Shown here: piece after piece, positions 6,056 through 13,680 of the stretch | Layout: the number at the start of each line of letters is the position of its first letter | Numbering within the stretch: position 1 is the first letter of the stretch | NCBI GenBank assembly: GCA_011526095.1 | Contig: WYBA01000043.1 | Coordinates: 1 to 35,775 of the forward strand | DNA from: Myxococcales bacterium | GTDB lineage: Bacteria; Myxococcota_A; Polyangia; Haliangiales; Haliangiaceae | Length of the DNA: 35,775 nucleotides | Direction of reading: 5' to 3' | Position numbers and translations under genes: made by a program | The notes under the pieces: model-generated | What the model saw: only the letters and a program-made list of their open reading frames with translations | Databases searched by the model: none | What the model was told of the DNA's origin: nothing

Positions 6056-7984
6056 TCAGGGCGCGACGACGGTGTCCGGAGCGTCGAGCAGCGTGACGTC
6101 GGTGACACTGGCCGTCCGCAGCCAGGTCAGCCACTCGATGAGGGCGGTGATGTCCGCCGGGGCGAGCTCGTCGACGAACGCCGGCATCTCGTCGAGCGCG
6201 CCGAACACGCTCGGGTGGCTGGCGTCCTTGATGAGCTGGCGCAGGTACGGCGGCGCGCCGCGGCCCAGCAGCGCGGGCGCGGAGTACTCCTCGGGCTCGT
6301 CGGCCTCTTCGCCTCCGTCTCCGTCTCCGTCTCCGCCTCCGTCTCCGTCTCCGTCTCCGTCTCCGTCTCCGTCTCCGTCTCCGTCTCCGTCTCCGCCTCC
6401 GCCTCCGCCTCCGTCCTGCGCGACGCCCGCGTCGACCGCGACCACGGGCGCCGCCGGCGCCGCCGCGACCGCGCGCAGCGGCGCGTGACAGTCCGTGCAC
6501 CCGCCATCGCCCTCGAACAGCACGCGCCCCTGCTCCGCCAGCGTCGCGTCGACGTCCGGCGCGCCGGTCTCCGCGTACACCGCCTCGACCAGCGCCTTCA
6601 GCTCGTCGGGCGTCGCCTCGGTCGCGGGCATCGCGGCGTCGCTCTTGCCCAGCGCGGTGCGGCCCCAGTACAGGTCGCCAGAGGGATCCTTCAGGAAGCC
6701 CTCGATCCACTTGCGGCTGTTGTACCCGGCGTCGATCGCCGGCGCCTCGCGCTCGTCGCCGTCGTGGCAGCTCGCGCACTCGCGCGCCCAGATCGTGCGC
6801 GCCCGGTAGAACGGCGCCGTCGTGTAGACCGCCGTGCCGCCCGCCGCCGGCACGCCGTGCGCCTTGGCCAGCGCGCGCGCCCGCTTGGCCTGCGCCGCGG
6901 ACACGGCCTGGCGCTTCGCGAGGTCCGGGTCGCTGGCGTCGGCCTGGAACGACACCACCGTCAGCGCGCCCGCGCCGACGATGCCGGCGCCGAGCAGCCC
7001 CAGCGGCAGCTTGCGCCGGCCCGGGCTGCGATCCGGCCCGCGGTCGAGGAACGGCAGGCCGAGCAGCACCGCGCCGACGACGACCGGCGTGCCGAGCGCG
7101 ACGATCGTCTCCATCGAGCCCTCGAAGTACTTCAGCACCTGGAACAGCGGGCGGAAGTACCACTCGGGGCGCGCGTCGAAGTTGGACGACGGATCGGCCG
7201 GCGCGTCGAGCCGGGCGCCGCCCTCGTGCCACACCCACGCCAGCAGCGCGGCGAACGCGATCGCCATGCCGACGAGATCGCGGAACAGCTGATCGGGCCA
7301 GAACGGCTGCGCGGTGCGCGCGAGCGCCGCGTCGTCGCGGCCCCACCGCGGCGTCACGCCGTGCTTGCGGAACAGCGCGAGGTGCACGACCACCAGGCCG
7401 ATCGTCGCCGCCGGCAGCACGAACACGTGCAGCGCGTAGAACCGCGTCAGCGTCAGGTTGCCGTACTCGTTGCCGCCCTGCGCGACCTGCTGCACCTGCT
7501 CGCCGATCACCGGCGAGGCGCCGGCGATCCCGGTCGCGACCTTGGTCGCCCAGTAGCCGGTCTGGTCCCACGGCAAGAGGTACCCGGTCAGCGCGAACGC
7601 CAGGATCAGCCCGAGCAGCGTCACGCCGACGATCCAGTTGAGCTCGCGCGGCCGCTTGTACGCGCCCCACACCGCGACCTGGATCAGGTGCAGCCCGGCG
7701 ACGATCACCATCGCCGAGGCGCCGTGGTGGTGCAGCCCGCGCACCAGCCAGCCCATCGTCACGACGTCCTGGATGTGCGCGACCGAGGCCCACGCGTCCG
7801 TCGACGACGGCGCGTAGTAGAACGCCAGCAGCACGCCGGTCGTCATCTGCAAGAGCAGCAGGAACGTCAGCACCGAGCCGAACACGTAGGCCATCGACGC
7901 GCCGCCGCGCACCGGCTCGTCGAGCGCGTGCTCGACGACCTTGCGATACCCCGTGCGCTCATCGAACCAGTCGCCCAGCTTCAT
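6056..7984 (-). CDS. Cytochrome b (b6/subunit IV type) fused to a diheme cytochrome c
   Basis: A 642-residue membrane subunit of a quinol oxidoreductase. Residues 1-310 form cytochrome b: heme ligand pairs His85/His99 (LHHHGAS...LH) and His186/His201, the second pair 15 apart as in b6f, plus RKHG and the Qo motif PEWY (273-276). Phe35 stands in the region where b6 has its extra heme-linked Cys, so heme c-n is unlikely. After further membrane helices to about 345 come two c-type heme domains: CASCH (403-407) with probable Met452, and CTDCH (496-500) with probable Met600. An Ala/Pro and Asp-Gly repeat, about 505-565, splits the second domain. The ATG is 2 bases after the Rieske stop. Confidence 0.9.
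   Translation of the reverse strand: MKLGDWFDERTGYRKVVEHALDEPVRGGASMAYVFGSVLTFLLLLQMTTGVLLAFYYAPSSTDAWASVAHIQDVVTMGWLVRGLHHHGASAMVIVAGLHLIQVAVWGAYKRPRELNWIVGVTLLGLILAFALTGYLLPWDQTGYWATKVATGIAGASPVIGEQVQQVAQGGNEYGNLTLTRFYALHVFVLPAATIGLVVVHLALFRKHGVTPRWGRDDAALARTAQPFWPDQLFRDLVGMAIAFAALLAWVWHEGGARLDAPADPSSNFDARPEWYFRPLFQVLKYFEGSMETIVALGTPVVVGAVLLGLPFLDRGPDRSPGRRKLPLGLLGAGIVGAGALTVVSFQADASDPDLAKRQAVSAAQAKRARALAKAHGVPAAGGTAVYTTAPFYRARTIWARECASCHDGDEREAPAIDAGYNSRKWIEGFLKDPSGDLYWGRTALGKSDAAMPATEATPDELKALVEAVYAETGAPDVDATLAEQGRVLFEGDGGCTDCHAPLRAVAAAPAAPVVAVDAGVAQDGGGGGGGDGDGDGDGDGDGDGDGDGGGDGDGDGGEEADEPEEYSAPALLGRGAPPYLRQLIKDASHPSVFGALDEMPAFVDELAPADITALIEWLTWLRTASVTDVTLLDAPDTVVAP
6311..6414. repeat. 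Hexanucleotide microsatellite (TCCGTC/TCCGCC) inside the cytochrome gene
   Basis: About 17 tandem copies of TCCGTC with some TCCGCC, read on the minus strand as GAC GGA and GGC GGA, giving Asp-Gly and Gly-Gly repeats. The unit is a multiple of three, so copy-number change keeps the frame. Confidence 0.95.
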
Positions 7985-7986
7985 CG

Positions 7987-8574
7987 TCACACCGGCTCGC
8001 GGTCGGTGCCGCCCTGGCGGTACTGCACCCAGGTGACCCGCACCCGCCCGTCGACGACCTCGACCGCGAGCGGATCGAGCCCGCGCTCGGCCGGCCCCGA
8101 CTCGCGCGCGCCGTCGATCTTGAACGAGCTGTCGTGGCACGGGCACTGGAACGCCTGGCCGGCGGCGTCGAGCGCGACCGCGCACCCCAGGTGCGGGCAG
8201 ATCGACGACAGCGCCTCGACCTTGTCGTCGGCGGTGCGGCGCAGCCACGCCGCGCCGAGCGGCACGTCGGTCACGGTCGACCACGCGTCGCGCACCGAGC
8301 GCGCGATCACCGGCACCCGCACCGGCGGCGCGCCGACCACGAGCTGGTCGAGCGCGCACACGTCGATCGGCTCGCCGCCGCTGAGCACCACCTTGCGCCC
8401 CATCGGGAACAGCAGGTAGCGGACGGCGGGGACCGCCACGACCGCGCCCATGCCGCCGCCGAGGGCGCAGGTCGCGATCTTCAGGAACCGCCGGCGCCCG
8501 GGATCGTCCGCGTGGGCGGCCCCGGCGCTCGGCGCGTGCTTGTCGTGGTTCGAGCCGGGCGCGTCGTCCGACAT
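7987..8574 (-). CDS. Rieske [2Fe-2S] subunit of the bc-type complex
   Basis: A 195-residue Rieske protein. A hydrophilic N-terminus is followed by a Tat-type motif GRRRFLK (26-32) and one membrane helix (33-56), as expected for a Tat-anchored Rieske protein. The cluster ligands are CPHLGC (126-131) and CPCHDSSF (144-151), each giving one Cys and one His plus the disulfide cysteines. It carries electrons from quinol at the cytochrome b Qo site to the fused cytochrome c. It is the first gene of a two-gene unit with the cytochrome. No Shine-Dalgarno is seen; TAACGT ends 9 bases before the ATG, so the leader is probably very short. Confidence 0.93.
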   Translation of the reverse strand: MSDDAPGSNHDKHAPSAGAAHADDPGRRRFLKIATCALGGGMGAVVAVPAVRYLLFPMGRKVVLSGGEPIDVCALDQLVVGAPPVRVPVIARSVRDAWSTVTDVPLGAAWLRRTADDKVEALSSICPHLGCAVALDAAGQAFQCPCHDSSFKIDGARESGPAERGLDPLAVEVVDGRVRVTWVQYRQGGTDREPV

Positions 8575-8621
8575 GGGCTGCGGACGTTAACACGCCGCAC
8601 GCGACGCCCCGGTTACGCGGG

Positions 8622-9017
8622 TCAGGACTCGAACGTGCGCTCGTCGCGCTCCTGGTCTTCCTTGCACCGGATGCACATGCCGGTCTCCGGCCGCGCCTCG
8701 AGCCGCTTCTTGCCGATCGGCTCGTCGCAGTGCTCGCACTGGCCGAACGTGCCGTCCTCGATCTTCTTGAGCGCGAGGTCGACCTTGGTGAGCAGGCTCT
8801 TCTCGCGACCGCGCAGGCGGAACTCGAACGACTGGATGTACTCGCTGGCGGCGAGGTCCATCTCGTCCGCGAGGTCGTTGGTGTCGAGGGTCATGTCCTC
8901 GGTCAGGGTCTTCCGGGCGCGCTCCAGGACGGCACGGCGCTTCTCGAGGAGGAGCTCCTTGAACTTGGCCAGCTCCTTCTTCGTCAGCGGCTTCGCAGCG
9001 GTGGCAGCAGTGGTCAC
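8622..9017 (-). CDS. DksA/TraR-family C4 zinc-finger regulator
   Basis: A 131-residue protein with the DksA plan: N-terminal helix, coiled-coil with the acidic tip D51-x-x-D54-x-A56 (DEMDLAA), then a C4 finger with Cys94, Cys97, Cys115 and Cys118 (CEHC and CIRC) and the family text EPIGKKRLEARP. The tip acids match those DksA uses in the RNA polymerase secondary channel, so a role in stringent control of transcription is likely. I chose the GTG at 9017 because a good promoter lies at 9055-9083, overlapping the alternative ATG at 9083, and AGGGGG precedes the GTG. It diverges from the ribbon-helix-helix gene. Confidence 0.85.
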   Translation of the reverse strand: MTTAATAAKPLTKKELAKFKELLLEKRRAVLERARKTLTEDMTLDTNDLADEMDLAASEYIQSFEFRLRGREKSLLTKVDLALKKIEDGTFGQCEHCDEPIGKKRLEARPETGMCIRCKEDQERDERTFES

Positions 9018-9054
9018 GATGGGGCCCCCTGGTTCCTCAGAAAAATGGCCGCGG

Positions 9055-9083
9055 AGGATAGTGACGATCCGGGATGGTGGCAA
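9055..9083 (-). promoter_or_regulatory. Sigma-70-type promoter of the dksA-like gene
   Basis: On the minus strand TTGCCA (9083-9078), 17-base spacer, TATCCT (9060-9055): 5 of 6 and 4 of 6 to consensus at ideal spacing. It predicts a start near 9048 and a leader of about 31 nt to the GTG. Confidence 0.6.
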
Positions 9084-9164
9084 CCCGAATCAACCCCCGT
9101 GGGCGCTCTCACGCTTCGATCGCCAAACCCCGCGACATTCCGGGTTCATACATCGGCCGACGTC

Positions 9165-9194
9165 TTGACACAGTGTAGGGCTGGCCCGGAAACT
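9165..9194 (+). promoter_or_regulatory. Candidate promoter of the ribbon-helix-helix gene
   Basis: TTGACA at 9165-9170, 18-base spacer, GAAACT at 9189-9194. The -35 is perfect and the -10 weak. A start near 9201 would leave almost no leader before the ATG at 9204. Confidence 0.4.
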
Positions 9195-9203
9195 AGCGGG
9201 CGT

Positions 9204-9404
9204 ATGGCCGGCTCCGACAAGCGCAAGCAGTCCCTCTATTTCCCCGAGGACATGTTGAAGGAGATCCAGGAGGAGGCCGCCCGGCAGGATCGGTCGCTCT
9301 CGTGGATCGTCCAGAAGGCGTGGAAGATCGCCCGCAAGGAGATCATGAAGTACCCGTCGGTCAACGAGTTCCCCGGCGAGGAAGACGAGAAGGAGATCGC
9401 GTAG
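9204..9404 (+). CDS. Small ribbon-helix-helix-like protein (TIGR04563-like)
   Basis: A 66-residue basic then acidic protein: MAGSDKRKQSLYFPEDMLKE, then IQEEAARQDRSLSWIVQKAWK and KEIMKYPSVN, ending in an acidic tail EFPGEEDEKEIA. The beta strand KQSLYFP followed by two helices is the MetJ/Arc ribbon-helix-helix layout. From memory it matches a short protein family restricted to myxobacteria and relatives (annotated TIGR04563); that assignment is not checked. It may bind DNA as a dimer. The downstream hydrolase begins 10 bases after its stop. No Shine-Dalgarno is visible; the promoter at 9165-9194 would give a nearly leaderless message. Confidence 0.8.
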   Translation: MAGSDKRKQSLYFPEDMLKEIQEEAARQDRSLSWIVQKAWKIARKEIMKYPSVNEFPGEEDEKEIA

Positions 9405-9414
9405 CCCGCTGGCC

Positions 9415-10341
9415 GTGCCCGCGCGCGGCTACGCCATCGCGTCGTACCCCGGTGGCGACGGCAGCCCGATCTACTTCGAGGTCTTCGAGCCCGAGGACGC
9501 GGCGACCGCCGCTCCGACCACAGCAGCAGCCAGCGATGCGCGCACGCCCGTCATCCTGTGTGACGGGATCGGTTGCGACGGCTACGTCTGGCGCCGGCTG
9601 ATCCCCGACCTGGCCGACCGCCAGGTGGTGCACTGGCACTACCGTGGCCACGGCCGGACGCCCGCCCCGCGCGACGCCGCGCGGGTGAGGATCGAGGACT
9701 GCGCCGACGACCTCGCCGCGGTGCTGGACGAGGTCGGGGTGTCCCGCGCCGTCGTCGCCGGCCACTCCATGGGCGTCCAGGTCGCGCTCGAGACCTTCCG
9801 GCGGCACGCCGGTCGGGTCGCCGGCCTGGTCCTGGCCTGCGGCGCGCCCTCGCACCCGCTTCGCACCTTCAAGGGCGCGCGGGTGCTGGAGGACGTCCTG
9901 CCCCACGTGCAGAAGGTGGTCGCGCGCGCCCCCGGGCTGCTCAACCGCGTGACCCGCGCCGTGCTCCCGACCCGCCTGGCGTTCGAGGTCGCGACCCGGC
10001 TGGAGATCAACCGCGAGCTCGTCGACCCCGCCGACTTCATGCCCTACCTCGAGGGCATGGCGCGGATCGACATCCGCCTGTTCACGTCGATGCTCGCGGC
10101 GGCGGGTCAGCACAACGCCGAGGCGCTGCTCCCGTCGATCGATGTGCCGACGCTCGTCATCGCCGGCGGCCGGGACGGGTTCACCCCGCCCAGCCGCAGC
10201 GTGGAGATGGCCCACGCGATCCCCAGCGCCGAGCTGCTGTGGATCGAAGAGGGATCTCACACCGCGCCGATCGAGCGGCCCGAGGTCGTCCGCGCCGCGG
10301 TCCGGAGCTTCCTGGAAGAACGGGCCGACAGGCCGGCCTGA
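9415..10341 (+). CDS. Alpha/beta-hydrolase fold protein
   Basis: A 308-residue hydrolase. The oxyanion region is VILCDGIGCDGYVW (46-59), the strand HWHYRGHGRTP follows, the nucleophile elbow is GHSMG with Ser118, the acid is Asp254 in GGRDGFTP and the base is His282 in GSHTAPIE, so the triad is complete. The cap (about 150-240) is helical. The nearest relatives by pattern are carboxylesterase or haloperoxidase-like hydrolases; the substrate cannot be told. It lacks a signal peptide. The only reasonable start is the GTG at 9415, with AAGGAG about 20 bases upstream inside the previous gene; it probably shares the ribbon-helix-helix message. Confidence 0.85.
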   Translation: MPARGYAIASYPGGDGSPIYFEVFEPEDAATAAPTTAAASDARTPVILCDGIGCDGYVWRRLIPDLADRQVVHWHYRGHGRTPAPRDAARVRIEDCADDLAAVLDEVGVSRAVVAGHSMGVQVALETFRRHAGRVAGLVLACGAPSHPLRTFKGARVLEDVLPHVQKVVARAPGLLNRVTRAVLPTRLAFEVATRLEINRELVDPADFMPYLEGMARIDIRLFTSMLAAAGQHNAEALLPSIDVPTLVIAGGRDGFTPPSRSVEMAHAIPSAELLWIEEGSHTAPIERPEVVRAAVRSFLEERADRPA

Positions 10342-10674
10342 CTGGCCAAATTCCGTTGAGATTGCACGCTGATCCACCGATCAGCATCCGCACGGATGTC
10401 ACGTGGCAGGTGTAGGTTGCGCGGTGCGTCCAGGAATGCCATTCAGACAAACGCATAATCCATCGAAACAACTAAGGATTCGTGCTCCGGAGTGCCCCCG
10501 GTTTTTTTCAAGATTTTGCTCGCAAACCAGCCGCCTTTCGGGCAACTTCACGTCCCGCTTAAGACAAAGACTTTCTGCGGGCTTACGTGTTTCCGGTAGC
10601 GACATCATCAGGAATCCCACATTGGTCCCGAGCCGCCGGGGGGCGGTGAGGGAGAGGAACAACGGAACAGCACA
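10342..10674. other. AT-richer intergenic spacer with no convincing gene
   Basis: Two sampled lines here are 50% G+C, against 70% or more in nearby genes. It contains a small hairpin GCTGATC-CACC-GATCAGC at 10368-10385, a CATAAT at 10454-10459, a T7 run at 10502-10508 and a purine-rich GAGGGAGAGG before the next start. A plus-strand frame 10436-10678 overlaps the next gene by ATGA but has unusual composition and no recognisable pattern. A small RNA ending at the T run is possible. Confidence 0.5.
10487..10508 (+). terminator. Weak intrinsic terminator-like element with T7 run
   Basis: CCGG (10487-10490) and CCGG (10498-10501) can pair around a seven-base loop and are followed at once by seven T residues, which is exceptional in this sequence. 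The stem is short. It could end the ribbon-helix-helix/hydrolase message or a small RNA. Confidence 0.35.
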
Positions 10675-11070
10675 ATGACGCGCCCTGTCCTACGTCGCAT
10701 CGACGATGACAACGATGGCCTCGTCGCCCTTCCGCCCATCCCGGTCGTGCGTCAGCGCCTCCGGACGACGGTGAAGGAGTTCGCGATCTCCCAGCCTGGC
10801 CGCCGCGCCGCCGCGCTCGCCGCTGTCTGGATCGCCGCCACGGGTTGTGAGGCGGACCTCAACGGGTACGACCCCGAGGAGGCCCTGCGGACGTACCGGC
10901 TGATCGAGTCGGAGCTGCGCGCCGAGCTGCGCCTCAGCCTCGGCCGGGCGATCACCAACGAGCCGCACGTCGCCACCCGCACCACCATGATCCAGATGCT
11001 CGAGCACCTCGAGGAGCTCGAGGCCGCCGCGGTCGCGCCGCGGCCGCAGCGCCGCCGCCGGCGCCGCTAG
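10675..11070 (+). CDS. Hypothetical protein, 131 aa
   Basis: I do not recognise this protein. It starts MTRPVLRRIDDDNDG, has a moderately hydrophobic stretch RRAAALAAVWIAATGCEADL (43-62) too short and interrupted to be a sure membrane helix, then an amphipathic, Leu/Glu/Arg-rich helical part (LIESELRAELRLSL, MIQMLEHLEELEAA) and a polyarginine tail. The second half has the GC-rich third positions of real genes here; the first 30 codons less so. GAGAGGAAC lies upstream as a ribosome binding site. It stands alone between the AT-richer spacer and a terminator at 11169. Confidence 0.6.
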   Translation: MTRPVLRRIDDDNDGLVALPPIPVVRQRLRTTVKEFAISQPGRRAAALAAVWIAATGCEADLNGYDPEEALRTYRLIESELRAELRLSLGRAITNEPHVATRTTMIQMLEHLEELEAAAVAPRPQRRRRRR

Positions 11071-11168
11071 GCCGCCGCGCCCACCGGACGGCTCCCGACC
11101 GCGCGGCCCACGCCTCCACCGCCGCGCGCCGGCTGCCCCGGCCCCACATTCGCCGTGAACGTTCCACC

Positions 11169-11210
11169 GACCCGCCGCGAGCGCACCGCTCTGGCGGGTC
11201 TTGGTGTTTT
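11169..11210 (+). terminator. Intrinsic terminator
   Basis: GACCCGCC (11169-11176) pairs with GGCGGGTC (11193-11200), and inside it GAGCG pairs with CGCTC around a three-base loop, giving two stacked stems. TTGGTGTTTT follows, T-rich on the plus strand. It lies about 100 bp after the 10675-11070 gene and should end its transcript. Confidence 0.65.
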
Positions 11211-11339
11211 CGGTGTCGTCGCCAGCGACATGGCGTCCGGGTTGCGGCCGGTTCGTCCAGCCACCGGACACTCCCGACGAGCCGTCGCGGGCTTGGCGCG
11301 GCGCGGCCGTTGCTCCTGGGTGCGGGCGTGGACCCGACG

Positions 11340-13208
11340 CTACGAGCAAGCGCTCCAGCCGCAGTGGACGCACACCCGGCACCGGCTGTGGACGACCAGC
11401 GCGCGTCCGCACTCCGGGCACGCCGTCGCCTCCGTCGCCGCTTTCGTCGCGGCGACGCCACCGCCGCCCGCGCCATCAGCCGCGATCGACAGCACCTGCG
11501 CGTCGCGCGAGCCGTCGCGGTAGACGGTGATGCCCTTGCACCCGAGCTCGTCGGCGAGCAGGTAAGCCCGCGCGACGTCGTCGCGGGTCGCCGCGCGCGG
11601 CAGGTTGATCGTCTTGGACACGGCGGCGTGGACGTGGCGCTGGAAGGCGGCCTGCATCCGCACGTGGACGTCGACGGCGACGTCGTGCGCGGTGGCGAAC
11701 ACCGCCTGGACGTCGGCGGGCACCTCGGCCAGGCCGCGGCAGCCGCCGTGCGCCGCCAGCCGCGCGGCGAGCGCGTCGGACCAGAAGCCGCGACGCTGCG
11801 CGACCTCGCGGAACGCGGTCGACGTCTCGGGCAGCACGGCGCCGTCGAGCACGCGGCGCTCGTAGGCGAGCGCGTACACCGGCTCGATCCCGCTGGAGCA
11901 GCCGGCGATGATGCTGATCGTCCCGGTCGGCGCGACGGTCGTCGTCGTGGCGTTGCGCAGCGGCGCGTGCCCGGCGCGCTGCCAGCGCGAGCCGTCCCAG
12001 GCCGGGAACGGGCCGCGGGTCCGCGCCAGCTCGACCGACGCGGCCTGGGCGTGCTCGTCGAGGAACGCGGCGAGCCGCTCGGCGAGCGCGAGCGCGGGCG
12101 CGCTGTCGTACGGGATGCCGAGCGCGATCAGCAGGTCGGCGAACCCCATGACGCCGAGGCCGAGCTTGCGGGTCGCGCGGGTGGCGTGCTCGATCGCGGG
12201 CAAGGGGTACCGGTTCACCTCGATCACGTCGTCGAGGAACCGCACGCCGTCGACGATCGCGTCGCGCAGGCGATCCCACGCGACGCCGACGCCGTCCACG
12301 CCGCGCCGCGCGACGAACCGCGACAGGTCGAGGCTGCCGAGCGTGCACGACTCGAACGGCAGCAGCGGCTGCTCGCCGCACGGGTTGGTCGCCTCGATCG
12401 CGCCGAGCCCGGGCGTCGGCTGGGTGGCGTTGACCCGGTCGAGGAACACCAGGCCCGGGTCGCCGACGGCCCACGCGGCGGCCGCGATGCCGTCGAACAC
12501 GGTCCGCGCGTCGAGCCGGCGCACGACCTGCCCGGTGCGCGGGTTGACCAGCCCGTAGTCGGCGCCGGCGCGGACCGCGGCCATGAACGCGTCGGTGATC
12601 GCGACCGACAGGTTGAAGTTGCGCATCCGCGCCGGGTCGAGCTTGAGCGCGACGAACTCGAGGATGTCCGGGTGGTCGACGCGCAGGATGCCCATGTTGG
12701 CGCCGCGCCGGGTCCCGCCCTGCTTGATCGCCTCGGTCGCGACGTCGAACACCTGCATGAACGCGACCGGGCCGGCGGCGAGGCCGCCGGTCGAGGCGAC
12801 CTCGTCGCCGGCGGGGCGCAGGCGCGAGAACGAGAAGCCGGTGCCGCCGCCGGTCTTCTGGATCTCGGCCGCCCACCGCACCGCCTCGAAGATCGCGCCG
12901 GTGGTGTCGGCGACGGGCACGACGAAGCACGCGGCGAGCTGGCCGAGCGGCCGCCCGGCGTTCATCAGCGTCGGCGAGTTGGGCAGGAGCTCGAGCGCGC
13001 GCATCCGCGCCGCGAACCGCGCCGCGAGCGCCTCGACCTCGGCCGGCGTGGCGCCCCACCGCGCCTCGGCGCCGGCGACGTGGCGCGCGACGCGGTCGAA
13101 CATCTCGCCGGGCGTCTCGACGACGCGGCCGTCGCCATCCTTGACGAGGTACCGCTTGCGCAGCACCGCCAGCGCGTTGTCGGACAGCGGCGCGTCCACG
13201 GGCCCCAT
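11340..13208 (-). CDS. nrdJ: Adenosylcobalamin-dependent (class II) ribonucleotide reductase
   Basis: A 622-residue enzyme making deoxyribonucleotides with a cobalamin-generated thiyl radical. The finger-loop text NPCGEQPLLPFESCTLG gives Asn275, radical Cys277, Glu279 and the reducible Cys288; Cys94 (LAACFVVP) is its probable disulfide partner. KTGGGTGFSFSRLRP (118-132) and TISIIAGCSSGIEPVYA are also family marks. It ends with a Cys-rich zinc-ribbon-like tail, CPECG and CRVCVHCG, typical of long class II forms and probably used for re-reduction. The length is somewhat shorter than many homologues. TAGATC ends 7 bases before the ATG and no Shine-Dalgarno is seen. No cobalamin riboswitch fits in the 38 bp to the divergent gene. 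Confidence 0.92.
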   Translation of the reverse strand: MGPVDAPLSDNALAVLRKRYLVKDGDGRVVETPGEMFDRVARHVAGAEARWGATPAEVEALAARFAARMRALELLPNSPTLMNAGRPLGQLAACFVVPVADTTGAIFEAVRWAAEIQKTGGGTGFSFSRLRPAGDEVASTGGLAAGPVAFMQVFDVATEAIKQGGTRRGANMGILRVDHPDILEFVALKLDPARMRNFNLSVAITDAFMAAVRAGADYGLVNPRTGQVVRRLDARTVFDGIAAAAWAVGDPGLVFLDRVNATQPTPGLGAIEATNPCGEQPLLPFESCTLGSLDLSRFVARRGVDGVGVAWDRLRDAIVDGVRFLDDVIEVNRYPLPAIEHATRATRKLGLGVMGFADLLIALGIPYDSAPALALAERLAAFLDEHAQAASVELARTRGPFPAWDGSRWQRAGHAPLRNATTTTVAPTGTISIIAGCSSGIEPVYALAYERRVLDGAVLPETSTAFREVAQRRGFWSDALAARLAAHGGCRGLAEVPADVQAVFATAHDVAVDVHVRMQAAFQRHVHAAVSKTINLPRAATRDDVARAYLLADELGCKGITVYRDGSRDAQVLSIAADGAGGGGVAATKAATEATACPECGRALVVHSRCRVCVHCGWSACS

Positions 13209-13246
13209 CGCCCGCGATCTACCACGACGGTCCGGGCGGTGGCGCC

Positions 13247-13654
13247 GTGATCGCGACGCTGGTGATGTCGGTCGTGGCCTCGGCCGCGGTGTCCGACGGC
13301 GGCATGGCGATCGGCCTCGACGACGGCACCGTCTGGCTGGTGTGGGACGGCGAGTGGGAGGAGCTGGGCGCGTGCGACGACGGCGCGGTCGCGGCGCTCG
13401 CGGACGAGGCCGGCGCGCTGGTCGTCGAGTGCGGCGACGGCTCGACGTGGAGCTGGACCGTGGACGGCGGGTGGGCGCCGCGCGGCGACGCCGGCGCGAG
13501 CTGGACGTCCGACGGCGCCAGCTCGGCCGAGGCGTGGGCCCGCCCGTGGTCCGCCGTGTGGCTGCCCGAGCTGGAGGTGGTGCTGCGCCAGATCGACCGC
13601 GCCGGCGAGGCGCCGGCGCTCGAGGGCTGGGTCCACCTGCGGTGGAGCCTGTGA
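13247..13654 (+). CDS. Hypothetical exported protein
   Basis: A 135-residue product from a GTG at 13247. MIATLVMSVVASAAV resembles a short signal peptide. The rest is rich in Trp, Asp, Glu and Gly, with repeats of beta-strand type such as DDGTVWLVWDGEWEE and GDGSTWSWTVDGGW, suggesting a small beta-sheet domain. I do not recognise a family. It diverges from nrdJ with a 38-bp gap and precedes the next exported gene, with which it may be co-transcribed (26 bp). The start is uncertain because no clear ribosome binding site is visible. Confidence 0.55.
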   Translation: MIATLVMSVVASAAVSDGGMAIGLDDGTVWLVWDGEWEELGACDDGAVAALADEAGALVVECGDGSTWSWTVDGGWAPRGDAGASWTSDGASSAEAWARPWSAVWLPELEVVLRQIDRAGEAPALEGWVHLRWSL

Positions 13655-13680
13655 ACCAACCGACGAGGAGGGAGATCGAG

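Noticed and set aside
6311..6414. Regular short repeats that could suggest a CRISPR array
   Set aside because: The unit is 6 bp in direct tandem with no spacers and it is coding; the same applies to the 18-bp repeats at 29005-29133.
8575..9083. ATG at 9083 as start of the DksA-like protein
   Set aside because: It would overlap the TTGCCA -35 box of the best promoter and add 22 residues not seen in the family; the GTG at 9017 fits better.
10436..10678. Plus-strand frame overlapping the 10675 gene by ATGA
   Set aside because: It lies in AT-richer DNA with no GC bias at third positions and no recognisable pattern; the overlap may be chance.
13209..13246. Cobalamin riboswitch before nrdJ
   Set aside because: Only 38 bp separate nrdJ from the divergent gene, far too short, and no B12-box-like sequence is seen.
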